64,000 nt of DNA from Microlunatus kandeliicorticis (GTDB lineage Bacteria > Actinomycetota > Actinomycetes > Propionibacteriales > Propionibacteriaceae), in assembly GCF_014137855.1 (NCBI RefSeq), contig NZ_JACGWT010000003.1:558001-622000 (forward strand), in the 5' to 3' direction. Under the pieces are notes generated by a model. That model had not been told where the DNA came from, searched no databases, and saw nothing but the letters and a program-made list of their open reading frames with translations. Made by a program: the position numbers and the translations under genes. Each line of letters opens with the position of its first letter. Position 1 is the first letter of the stretch. Below are positions 41,997-49,540 of the stretch, piece after piece.

Positions 41997-43148
41997 GTGA
42001 GGATGCTGTTCGCGGCGGCTCCCGGCTACGGCCTGATGATGCCGCTGGTCCCCCTGATGTGGGCGGCGGCGAGCGCCGGGCACGAGGTGCGGCTGGCCAC
42101 CACGTCACGGATGTGCACGGTGGCCGCCGACGCCGGGCTCCAGGTGGTCGACGTCTGCCCCGACCGCGACACCTGGGCCGAGCTGATGACCACGGCGCGG
42201 AGCAACCCGGGCGGTCCGCCGCGGTCGCCGTTCCGGCTGTTCACCGAGACCATGACCGCGGGCACCGTCGAGGCCGGGCGCGAGCTGGACGCCGAGGTGG
42301 TCGTCACCACCTCCGACCACCACGCCGGGATCCTGGCGGCCGCCGCCCTGCACCGACCGGCGCTCGAGGTCGGCAACCGGATCTCGTGGTCGACCCGGGA
42401 CAGTGCGACGCAGGACCGGATGGCGGGCTTCGGCGGTGGCCCGGAGGCCCGCGCCCAGCTCGGCATCCCGGCCGAGGGCCCCGAGCTGATCGCCCGGATC
42501 GACCCGCGCGCTCCGAGCATGGGCGGCCTGACCGCCGACGAGCCCGACCCGCGCGACGGTGTCCCGTGGTGGGCGATGCGCTACGTGCCGTTCAACGGCG
42601 GCGCGGTGATCGAGCCCTGGGTCCGCGAGCGTCCGAGCCGGCCGCGGGTGGTGGTCACGCTCGGCACCGTGGTCCCCACGGTGGCCGGCACCGACGTGGT
42701 CGCGGTGCTGCTCGCGGCGCTGGCCGACCTCGACGTCGAGGTGGTGCTCGCCCTCGGCGACAGCGACCTCGACAGCCTCGGCGAGCTGCCGTCCAACGTC
42801 CGCGCGGTCGGCTTCCTGCCGCTCTCGGCGGTGCTGCCGACCACCACCCTGATCGTCCACCACGGCGGCTCGGGCACCACCGCGGCGCCGCTGCACTTCG
42901 GCGTCCCGCAGGTCGTGCTGCCCTCGTTCGCCGACAACCCGATGTCCGCGGAGCGGGTGGTGGCCCGCGGAGTCGGGGTGTCGCACGACCCCACCACGCT
43001 CGACGCCGACACCGCCCGCGGGCTGGTCACCCAGGTGCTCGACGACCCGTCGTACGCGACCGCGGCCGCCGAGGTGGCCGCCGAGCTGGCCACCCAGCCG
43101 AGCCCGGGCCGGATCGTCACCCGGGTCGAGGAGTGGATGGCGCGCTGA
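41997..43148 (+). CDS. Glycosyltransferase family 1 (MGT/UGT-like)
   Basis: A 383-residue UDP- or NDP-sugar glycosyltransferase. The N-terminal MRMLFAAAPGYGLMMPLVPL and the C-terminal sugar-nucleotide site VHHGGSGTTAAPLHFGVPQVVLP are the hallmarks of macrolide-type glycosyltransferases that decorate small hydrophobic molecules. No biosynthetic cluster adjoins it, so the acceptor is unknown and detoxification is possible. CAGGCT ends 6 bases before the GTG, a leaderless-type arrangement. Confidence 0.88.
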   Translation: MRMLFAAAPGYGLMMPLVPLMWAAASAGHEVRLATTSRMCTVAADAGLQVVDVCPDRDTWAELMTTARSNPGGPPRSPFRLFTETMTAGTVEAGRELDAEVVVTTSDHHAGILAAAALHRPALEVGNRISWSTRDSATQDRMAGFGGGPEARAQLGIPAEGPELIARIDPRAPSMGGLTADEPDPRDGVPWWAMRYVPFNGGAVIEPWVRERPSRPRVVVTLGTVVPTVAGTDVVAVLLAALADLDVEVVLALGDSDLDSLGELPSNVRAVGFLPLSAVLPTTTLIVHHGGSGTTAAPLHFGVPQVVLPSFADNPMSAERVVARGVGVSHDPTTLDADTARGLVTQVLDDPSYATAAAEVAAELATQPSPGRIVTRVEEWMAR

Positions 43149-43187
43149 AAGCCGGCGCTCTGGACGGTGCGGTCCGCCGGTGTGACG

Positions 43188-43658
43188 ATGAGCCGGAGCG
43201 AGAACGACGAGCCGGAGGACGCGGGATGGACGCGGCGAGCAGCACCGACGCCGGACCGGGCCCCGACCCAGGTCGTCCGGACCTGTCTGATCACCGGGCT
43301 GGTCGCCGGGCTGGCCGTCTGGTGGGGCTACTTCCCGGCTGTCGCTCCGCTGGTCGAGAACGCACCGCCGCCCGACGAGCGGGCGATGGCGCTGCTCCTC
43401 GACGCCGGGGCCGTGGGCCTGGTGGCGCTGGCGATGCTGTGGGCCCTGCACGTCCGGTACGGCCGGCGGATCGCACCCCGGCTGTTCGGACGGCTCGGTC
43501 TGGCCGTCGCCGCGGCGGCCCTGGCCGGCGTCCCGATGATCATGGGGCTGGCCCGTGCGCTGGGGTACCACACCGACCCGCTGTCGATGGTCCTCGAGGT
43601 CCTGCTCGGCGCGCTCGTGCTGACGGCCGCCCTGGGCCGGGCGGTCAGGGCGCGCTGA
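43188..43658 (+). CDS. Hypothetical four-helix membrane protein
   Basis: A 156-residue protein with an N-terminal hydrophilic 30 residues and four hydrophobic segments (about 30-50, 66-86, 100-120, 130-150). No family recognised. The ATG at 43188 is preferred over the upstream GTG at 43167. It follows the glycosyltransferase by 39 bases and overlaps the convergent small gene at 43645 by 14 bases. Confidence 0.6.
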   Translation: MSRSENDEPEDAGWTRRAAPTPDRAPTQVVRTCLITGLVAGLAVWWGYFPAVAPLVENAPPPDERAMALLLDAGAVGLVALAMLWALHVRYGRRIAPRLFGRLGLAVAAAALAGVPMIMGLARALGYHTDPLSMVLEVLLGALVLTAALGRAVRAR

Positions 43659-43860
43659 GCCGCCAGCCGTCGTCGCGCACCGGCCGGAGCGCGCTCGCCG
43701 CGCGCCACTGCAACAGCATCCGGTCGCCGTAGCCGGTGGCGACCAGCGCCTCCCACTCCCCCTCGCGCCGCCGCCAGGTGACCACCAGCCCGGCGACCAG
43801 GGTGTCGTCGGGACCGTCGACCCAGACGTGCCGGCGCCGGGCCCGCTCGGCCGGGCTCAT
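43645..43860 (-). CDS. Small protein, tandem paralogue B
   Basis: A 71-residue protein whose core HVWVDGPDDTLVAGLVVTW, then WEALVATGYGDRMLLQW, is clearly related to the adjacent gene at 43857-44138. No known family. The ATG overlaps the stop of that gene (ATGA), so the pair is coupled. It seems to be a duplicated small beta-rich protein. Confidence 0.68.
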   Translation of the reverse strand: MSPAERARRRHVWVDGPDDTLVAGLVVTWRRREGEWEALVATGYGDRMLLQWRAASALRPVRDDGWRLSAP

Positions 43861-44138
43861 GCGGTCCGGCGGACGGCCGGCGCGTTCGACCGCTCCGTGG
43901 GCAGCTCGGCCGGCGCCGGGTCGCGGACCGGGACCAGGCGTTCGGCGCCGACCCACTCGAGCAGCAGCGAATCGCCGAACGGCACCAGGGCCACCAGCGC
44001 GACCCAGTCGGAGGCCAGCACCGTCCGCCGCAGCGACCGCTGCCAGCTGATCACCAGCCCGGGCAGCGTCTCGCCGTGCTGCCCCTGCGGACGCACCCAG
44101 ACGTGCCGGACCGACGGGTCGATCGGTGCCAGCTCCAC
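43857..44138 (-). CDS. Small protein, tandem paralogue A
   Basis: A 93-residue protein with the same pattern as its neighbour: HVWVRPQG, then GLVISWQRS and WVALVALVPFGDSLLLEWVGAERLVPV. Relatives occur as single small genes in other actinobacteria, function unknown. GTG start at 44138, and TACGAT ends 6 bases upstream, so the message is probably leaderless. Divergent from the reductase gene at 44232. Confidence 0.7.
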   Translation of the reverse strand: MELAPIDPSVRHVWVRPQGQHGETLPGLVISWQRSLRRTVLASDWVALVALVPFGDSLLLEWVGAERLVPVRDPAPAELPTERSNAPAVRRTA

Positions 44139-44231
44139 CCGGGCATCGTAACCCGTAATCGAACGGACGTTCCCTTCCCGTTCGCGGACCCGGTCCGGAA
44201 TAGCCGGCGCGGCCAGGGCCTTCTCCTGGAC

Positions 44232-44924
44232 ATGACAACGATCGGACTCATCGGAGCGGGGAACATCGGCAGCACCGTCGCCCGGCTGGCCGTCGCCGCC
44301 GGCTACGACGTGGTGCTCAGCAACAGCCGGGGCCCCGAGACGCTCAGCGACCTGGTCGCCGAGCTCGGCCCGCACGCGCGCGCCGCCACCGCCACCGAGG
44401 CCGCCGAGGCGGGCGACCTGGTGGTCGTCACCGTGCCGCTCAAGGCCTACACGCAGGTCCCGGTCGAGCCGCTGGCCGGCAAGACCGTGATCGACACCAA
44501 CAACTACTACCCCGAGCGCGACGGCCACATCGCCGAGCTCGACGACGAGTCGACCACCACCAGCGAGCTGCTCCAGGCGCACCTGCCGACGTCGCACGTG
44601 GTCAAGGCGTTCAACAACATCTACTTCGAGCACCTGCGCACGCTGGCCCGTCCCGCCGGCGACCCGGAGCGGTCGGCGCTGGCCATCGCCGGGGACGACG
44701 CCGGGGCGAAGCAGCAGGTCACCGCGTTCCTCGACGCCATCGGCTACAACGCCTACGACGTCGGTCCGCTGGCCGAGGGCTGGCGCTACCAGCGCGACAC
44801 CGCCGCCTACGCCGGGCTCTACGCGATCGACGCGAACTGGAGCGGGCCCAAGCCGGCCCAGGCCGACGACCTGGAGAAGGCCCTCGCGGCCGCGCAGCGC
44901 TACCGGGACATGCCGCAGGCCTGA
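44232..44924 (+). CDS. NADPH-dependent F420 reductase-like protein
   Basis: A 230-residue protein with a Rossmann fold of the F420-oxidoreductase type (TIGLIGAGNIGSTVARLAVAAG, about 3-24). VVVTVPLKAYTQVP and VIDTNNYYPERDG are conserved in F420H2:NADP+ oxidoreductase (Fno)-like proteins of actinobacteria. The partner could be F420 or another dinucleotide. The ATG follows a weak ribosome binding site. A strong terminator hairpin follows at 44955. Confidence 0.85.
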   Translation: MTTIGLIGAGNIGSTVARLAVAAGYDVVLSNSRGPETLSDLVAELGPHARAATATEAAEAGDLVVVTVPLKAYTQVPVEPLAGKTVIDTNNYYPERDGHIAELDDESTTTSELLQAHLPTSHVVKAFNNIYFEHLRTLARPAGDPERSALAIAGDDAGAKQQVTAFLDAIGYNAYDVGPLAEGWRYQRDTAAYAGLYAIDANWSGPKPAQADDLEKALAAAQRYRDMPQA

Positions 44925-44954
44925 GCCTGCCCGTTCCTGAGACCGTCGCACCCC

Positions 44955-44977
44955 GGCCGGACGTCCGCCGTCCGGCC
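44955..44977 (+). terminator. Strong hairpin terminator
   Basis: A perfect 9-base stem GGCCGGACG/CGTCCGGCC with a 5-base loop begins 31 bases after the reductase stop. Flanking CACC and GGTG can extend the stem. There is no T-tract, which is common in high-GC genomes. It separates the reductase gene from the GH125 operon. Confidence 0.6.
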
Positions 44978-45002
44978 GAGGTGCGCCCGGGGCAGGATTC
45001 GT

Positions 45003-45014
45003 GAAAACGTTCTC
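45003..45014. promoter_or_regulatory. LacI-family-like operator upstream of GH125
   Basis: GAAAACGTTCTC is an imperfect 12-base palindrome with central CG (one mismatch between arms), the pattern bound by many LacI-family sugar repressors. It lies 2 bases before the GH125 GTG and overlaps the position expected for a -10 box (AAACGT, ending 6 bases before the start). No LacI gene lies in the window, so the regulator would be encoded elsewhere. Confidence 0.45.
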
Positions 45015-45016
45015 GG

Positions 45017-46303
45017 GTGTCTGCACACCGCCCCGACCCGGACCTGCTGCTGCCGCCCGAGGTGCTCGACCGCTGGCAGCAGCGGGTCACCGACGTCGCG
45101 GGTGAGCCGGTCGGACAGCTCTTCCGCGCCGGGCTGCACCGCACCCTGGCCCGCACGCTGCACGTGCTCGACGACGACACCGTCTTCGTGATCACCGGCG
45201 ACATCCCGGCGATGTGGCTGCGCGACTCGGCCACCCAGATGCTCCCCTACCTCCGGCTGGCCGCCGAGGACCCGCAGGGTCCGCTGGCCGACCTGCTGGT
45301 GGGCATCGTCCGCCGGCAGACCGCGTTCATCGCGCACGACCCGTACGCCAACGCGTTCAACGCCGAGGCCAACGGACGCTGCCACGAGCCGCGCGACCTC
45401 AGCGACGACCCGTGGCTCTGGGAGCGCAAGTACGAGGTCGACTCGCTCTGCTTCCCGCTGTTGCTGGCCCACCAGGTGTGGTCGGCCACTGGGCGCACCG
45501 ACCACCTCGGCGACGGGTTCGTCCGCGCCGCCACCGCCGCGGTCGAGACCCTGGACCGGGAGACCGACCACGAGGCCCGCTCGGACTACCGGTTCGTCCG
45601 GCCCGACTCGGGCCCGCTGGAGACGCTCGACCGCGACGGGCTCGGCACCCCGGTCGGCGTGACCGGGATGACCTGGAGCGGCTTCCGCCCCAGCGACGAC
45701 GCCTGCACCTACGGCTACAACGTGCCGGCCAACCTGATGGCCGTGCACGTGCTCCGGCGGCTCGCCGACCTGCTGCCCACCGAGCCCGCGCTGGTGGCCC
45801 GGGCCGCCGACCTGGCCGACCGGCTGGCGGCCGGGATCGAGCAGCACGGGCTGATCCAGCACCCCGTGCACGGCGAGATCTGGGCCTATGAGGTCGACGG
45901 TCTCGGCCGGCACGTGCTGATGGACGACGCCAACATGCCCGGCCTGCTGTCGCTGCCGCTGGTCTCCGCGGTCGGCGCGGACGACGAGCGGTACCAGCGG
46001 ACCCGGTCGTTCGTGCTCTCCAAGGACAACCCCTTCTACTTCGTGGGCAGCGTCGCCGCCGGCGTCGGCAGCCCGCACACCCGCGACCGCTACGTCTGGC
46101 CGATCGCGCTCGCCGTCGAGGGGCTGACCACCGACGACACCGCCCGGCGGCACGAGCTGCTGGCCCTGATCGAGCGGACCACCGCGGGCACCGGGCACGT
46201 CCACGAGAGCTTCGACGTCGACGACGACAGCCAGTTCAGCCGCCCGTGGTTCAGCTGGGCCGACTCGATGTTCTGCGCGCTCGCGCTCAGCCTGCTCGAC
46301 TGA
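45017..46303 (+). CDS. Glycoside hydrolase family 125 exo-alpha-1,6-mannosidase
   Basis: A 428-residue GH125 enzyme, which removes terminal alpha-1,6-linked mannose by inversion without a metal. The family stretch VITGDIPAMWLRDSATQMLPYL and the Ca-free active-site segments TYGYNVPANLMA and GTGHVHESFDVDDDSQFSRPWFSWADSMF are clear. There is no signal peptide, so it acts inside the cell on imported oligosaccharides. First gene of a GH125-GH3 operon; a LacI-like operator is next to the start. Confidence 0.92.
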   Translation: MSAHRPDPDLLLPPEVLDRWQQRVTDVAGEPVGQLFRAGLHRTLARTLHVLDDDTVFVITGDIPAMWLRDSATQMLPYLRLAAEDPQGPLADLLVGIVRRQTAFIAHDPYANAFNAEANGRCHEPRDLSDDPWLWERKYEVDSLCFPLLLAHQVWSATGRTDHLGDGFVRAATAAVETLDRETDHEARSDYRFVRPDSGPLETLDRDGLGTPVGVTGMTWSGFRPSDDACTYGYNVPANLMAVHVLRRLADLLPTEPALVARAADLADRLAAGIEQHGLIQHPVHGEIWAYEVDGLGRHVLMDDANMPGLLSLPLVSAVGADDERYQRTRSFVLSKDNPFYFVGSVAAGVGSPHTRDRYVWPIALAVEGLTTDDTARRHELLALIERTTAGTGHVHESFDVDDDSQFSRPWFSWADSMFCALALSLLD

Positions 46304-46304
46304 G

Positions 46305-48539
46305 GTGAGCGACGGGACCCGCGTCGGGGAGCTGCTGGCCCGGCTGACCCTGCGCGAGAAGGTCGGCCAGCTCAACCAGCGCCTCTACGGCTGGAACGCG
46401 ACCCGCCGCGGACCGGCCGGCTGGGAGCTCTCCGAGGAGTTCCACGCCGAGGTCGAGCGCTGGGGTGGGCTCGGCGCGCTCTACGGGCTGTTCCGCTCCG
46501 ACGCCTGGTCCGGGCGTGGCTGGGCGGACGGCATCCGGCCGGAGGAACGGCCGGCCGTGGCCGCGATGGTCGTCGAGGCCGTCCGGGCCGCCGACCGGCA
46601 CGGCATCGCCCCGCTGCTCGTCGAGGAGGCTCCGCACGGCCACCAGGCGCTCGGCGCCGGGTTGCTGCCGACCAACCTCGCGGTCGGCTCCGGCTGGTCG
46701 CCCGCGCTGGTGGCCGAGGCCTCGGCGGCGGTGGCGGCCGGGCTCGCCGCGGACGGCGTCCACCTCGCCCTGGTCTCGACGCTCGACCTGGCCCGCGACC
46801 CGCGCTGGGGCCGCAGCGAGGAGTGCTTCGGCGAGACCCCGCTGCCCGCGGTGCGGTTCACCCGCGCCGTGGTCGAGGGCATGCAGGGCCCGGACCGCTC
46901 ACGGTTGCGGAGCCCGGACGGCGTCGGTGTGGTGCTCAAGCACTTCGCCGCGCAGGGTGAGGGCCTCGGCGGCCGGAACGCCCACGCCGCCCAGCTCGGT
47001 CCGCGCGACCTCGCCGAGCTGCACCTGCCGGCCGCCCGGGCCGGCGTCGAGGCGGGCGCGCTCGGGCTGATGGCCGCCTACAACGACATCGACGGCCTGC
47101 CGTGCTGCGCCAACCGCCGACTGCTCACCGACCTGCTCCGGACCGAATGGCGGTTCGACGGTCTGGTGATGGCCGACGGCCACGCCGTCGACCGGCTGAC
47201 CGAACCGCTCGGCTCGCCGGTCGCCGCCGCGGTGACCGCGCTGACCGCCGGGGTCGACCTGAGCCTGTGGGACGCCGCCTTCACCCGGCTCGAGGAGGCC
47301 GTCGAGGCGCGGCCCGAGCTGCTCGCCGACGTCGATCGCGCCTGCGCCCGGGTGCTCACGGTCAAGGACCGGCTCGGGTTGCTCGGCGAGCCGGCGCCAC
47401 TCGCCGCGGCCGGGGACCGCCCGCAGCGGCTCGAGCGGATCACGCTGGCCTCGCGCCGAGCCGCCGAGCACGGACTGACCCTGCTCACCGACCGCGACGG
47501 CGTCCTGCCGCTCAGCCCGCGGAGCGGCGGCCGGTGGCTGGTGGTCGGGCCGCGCGCCGACGACGTCACCGGGCTGCTCGGCGACTACGTCCCGCCGCTG
47601 CAGCCCGACGAGGCCCGGTCGGTGGCCGGCGCGCTCGCCGACCGGCTGCACGGCACCGGCGTCGTGGTCGACGTCCGCACCGGCGACGAGCCCGACGTCG
47701 AGCAGCTCGCCGCGGCCGCTGGCGTCGTGGTGGCGGTCCTCGGTGGCACCAGCCACCGCCGCTACACCGAGCAGTTCGCCGACAACGGTGCCGCGGCCGG
47801 ACCCACCGAGGCCGACGGCGGCGAGGGCGTCGACCGCGCGTCGCTCCGGCTCCCCGGTGACCAGGACGCGTTGGTCGCCCGGCTCCGCGCGGCCACCGGT
47901 GCACCGCTGGTCGCCGTGCTGGTGATGGGCCGGGCCTACGTGCTCACCGCGGTCGAACGCGCGGCCGACGCGGTGCTGGTCGCCTGGTACCCGGGACCGC
48001 AGGGCGGCCGCGCGGTGGCGGCGGCGCTGCTCGGCGACACCCAGCCGCTCGGCCGGCTGCCGGTCACGCTGCCCGCGGCCGACGGCGTGGCCCCGCTCCA
48101 CGACGACGACCGGATCGGTGCCGACGGCGTCTACCGCGACGCGCCACAGGCGGTGCTGCACCCGCTGGGCGCCGGGCACGGCTACCGACGGGTGGGGGTG
48201 ACCGCCGTCGAGACCGAGATGAGCCCCGAGCGGGTGACCGTGCGGGTCGCGCTCGAGGCCGCCGAGGAGGGCCGGTGGACCGGTCCGGCCGAGACCGTGG
48301 TGCTGGTGCGGGCCCGGCGCCGGGGTGGGCGGACCTGGCCGAGACGCCGCGAGCTGGTCGACTTCCGCCGCGTCCAGGTCGAACCGGCCGGCACCGAGGT
48401 CGCGTTCCGGCTCGACCCGTCGGCGGTGTTCGTCGACCCGGCCGAGGTGCCGCCGTTCGCCGAACCCGCGACCACCCTGGTGATCACCGTCGACGACCAC
48501 GACCACGAGCTCACGCTCCGACCGCCGGTGGCAGACTGA
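46305..48539 (+). CDS. Glycoside hydrolase family 3 protein
   Basis: A 744-residue GH3 enzyme. The N-terminal barrel has LVEEAPHGHQALG, the sugar-binding LDLARDPRWGRSEECFGE and KHFAAQGEGLGGRNAH. The nucleophile is probably the Asp of DGLVMADGHAV. The C-terminal alpha/beta-sandwich and fibronectin-like tail follow. GTG start one base after the GH125 stop. It would hydrolyse a beta-glycoside, complementing the mannosidase. No export signal. Confidence 0.92.
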   Translation: MSDGTRVGELLARLTLREKVGQLNQRLYGWNATRRGPAGWELSEEFHAEVERWGGLGALYGLFRSDAWSGRGWADGIRPEERPAVAAMVVEAVRAADRHGIAPLLVEEAPHGHQALGAGLLPTNLAVGSGWSPALVAEASAAVAAGLAADGVHLALVSTLDLARDPRWGRSEECFGETPLPAVRFTRAVVEGMQGPDRSRLRSPDGVGVVLKHFAAQGEGLGGRNAHAAQLGPRDLAELHLPAARAGVEAGALGLMAAYNDIDGLPCCANRRLLTDLLRTEWRFDGLVMADGHAVDRLTEPLGSPVAAAVTALTAGVDLSLWDAAFTRLEEAVEARPELLADVDRACARVLTVKDRLGLLGEPAPLAAAGDRPQRLERITLASRRAAEHGLTLLTDRDGVLPLSPRSGGRWLVVGPRADDVTGLLGDYVPPLQPDEARSVAGALADRLHGTGVVVDVRTGDEPDVEQLAAAAGVVVAVLGGTSHRRYTEQFADNGAAAGPTEADGGEGVDRASLRLPGDQDALVARLRAATGAPLVAVLVMGRAYVLTAVERAADAVLVAWYPGPQGGRAVAAALLGDTQPLGRLPVTLPAADGVAPLHDDDRIGADGVYRDAPQAVLHPLGAGHGYRRVGVTAVETEMSPERVTVRVALEAAEEGRWTGPAETVVLVRARRRGGRTWPRRRELVDFRRVQVEPAGTEVAFRLDPSAVFVDPAEVPPFAEPATTLVITVDDHDHELTLRPPVAD

Positions 48540-48583
48540 CGCGCAGGACGAGGGAGGTCGGTCATGTACGGGATCCAGGGTCG

Positions 48584-49390
48584 GTGAGCCTCACCGTCGC
48601 GGTCTGCCAGTTCGCCGCCGGAGCTGACGTGGCCGCCAACACCGAGGCCTGCCGCGACCTGATCGCCACCGCCACCGCGCGCGGCGCCGAGCTGGCGGTG
48701 CTGCCCGAGGCGGCGATGTACTACGAGCCGAGCCGGCGCCGGGTCGACCGCCCCCGGGGCGAACACCTCGACGGAGCGTTCGGCACCGCGATCAGCGAGG
48801 CGGCCAAGGCCGACGGGATCGCCGTGGTGGCCGGGATGTCCGAGCTGGTCACCGACGCCGACGACGACCGCGACCTCAACACCCTGCTCGCGGTCTCGGC
48901 GACCGGGGAGCGGCTGGGCGCCTACCGCAAGCTGCACCTCTACGACGCCTTCGGGGTGCGCGAGTCCGACACCCTGCGTCCCGGCCGGATCGAGCAGCCG
49001 ACGGTGATCGACGTCGGCGGCGTCGCGGTCGGGCTGCTGACCTGCTACGACCTGCGGTTCCCCGAGGCGTTCCGGTGGGTCGTCGACGCGGGCGCCGAGC
49101 TCGTCGTGGTGCCCTCGGCCTGGGCCGTCGGCCCGGCCAAGGAGGACCACTGGCGGACGTTGATCAAGGCCCGGGCGATCGAGAACACCGTCTACGTCGC
49201 GGCCGCCGGGCAGACCGGACCGGTGTCCTGCGGGCTGAGCATGATCGTCGACCCGACCGGCGCCGAGCTCGCCGGGGCCGGGCTCACCCCGGGCGTGGCT
49301 ACCGCGATCGTCGACCCGCAACGGATCGCGGCGGTCCGGGAGACCAACCCCAGCCTGCGGAACCGGCGCTTCGCGATCACCCCGCGCTGA
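48584..49390 (+). CDS. Carbon-nitrogen hydrolase (nitrilase superfamily amidase)
   Basis: A 268-residue nitrilase-superfamily enzyme. The triad is Glu42 (LPEAAM), Lys116 (YRKLHLYDAF) and Cys154 (LTCYDLRFPE). It resembles omega-amidase/deaminated glutathione amidase enzymes. GTG start at 48584; it follows GH3 by 44 bases and may be co-transcribed. The substrate is a small amide not deducible here. Confidence 0.9.
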   Translation: MSLTVAVCQFAAGADVAANTEACRDLIATATARGAELAVLPEAAMYYEPSRRRVDRPRGEHLDGAFGTAISEAAKADGIAVVAGMSELVTDADDDRDLNTLLAVSATGERLGAYRKLHLYDAFGVRESDTLRPGRIEQPTVIDVGGVAVGLLTCYDLRFPEAFRWVVDAGAELVVVPSAWAVGPAKEDHWRTLIKARAIENTVYVAAAGQTGPVSCGLSMIVDPTGAELAGAGLTPGVATAIVDPQRIAAVRETNPSLRNRRFAITPR

Positions 49391-49540
49391 CGGTCGCCGC
49401 CCGGCCCGGGCGCCGGTCGGGCGGGCTCTTGCCAGGCCTCGGTCCGCGGCCCTACGTTGGGCCCGATCATCGCGGACGCAGCGTTCCGCCTCGCCGCACG
49501 GCCCGCGGGGGCGGCCGACCGACCGGACCCTGGAGAGCCG

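Noticed and set aside
49398-49412. Palindrome CGCCCGG-C-CCGGGCG after the nitrilase gene as a terminator
   Set aside because: A one-base loop is sterically unfavourable and there is no T-tract, so I do not list it as a feature.
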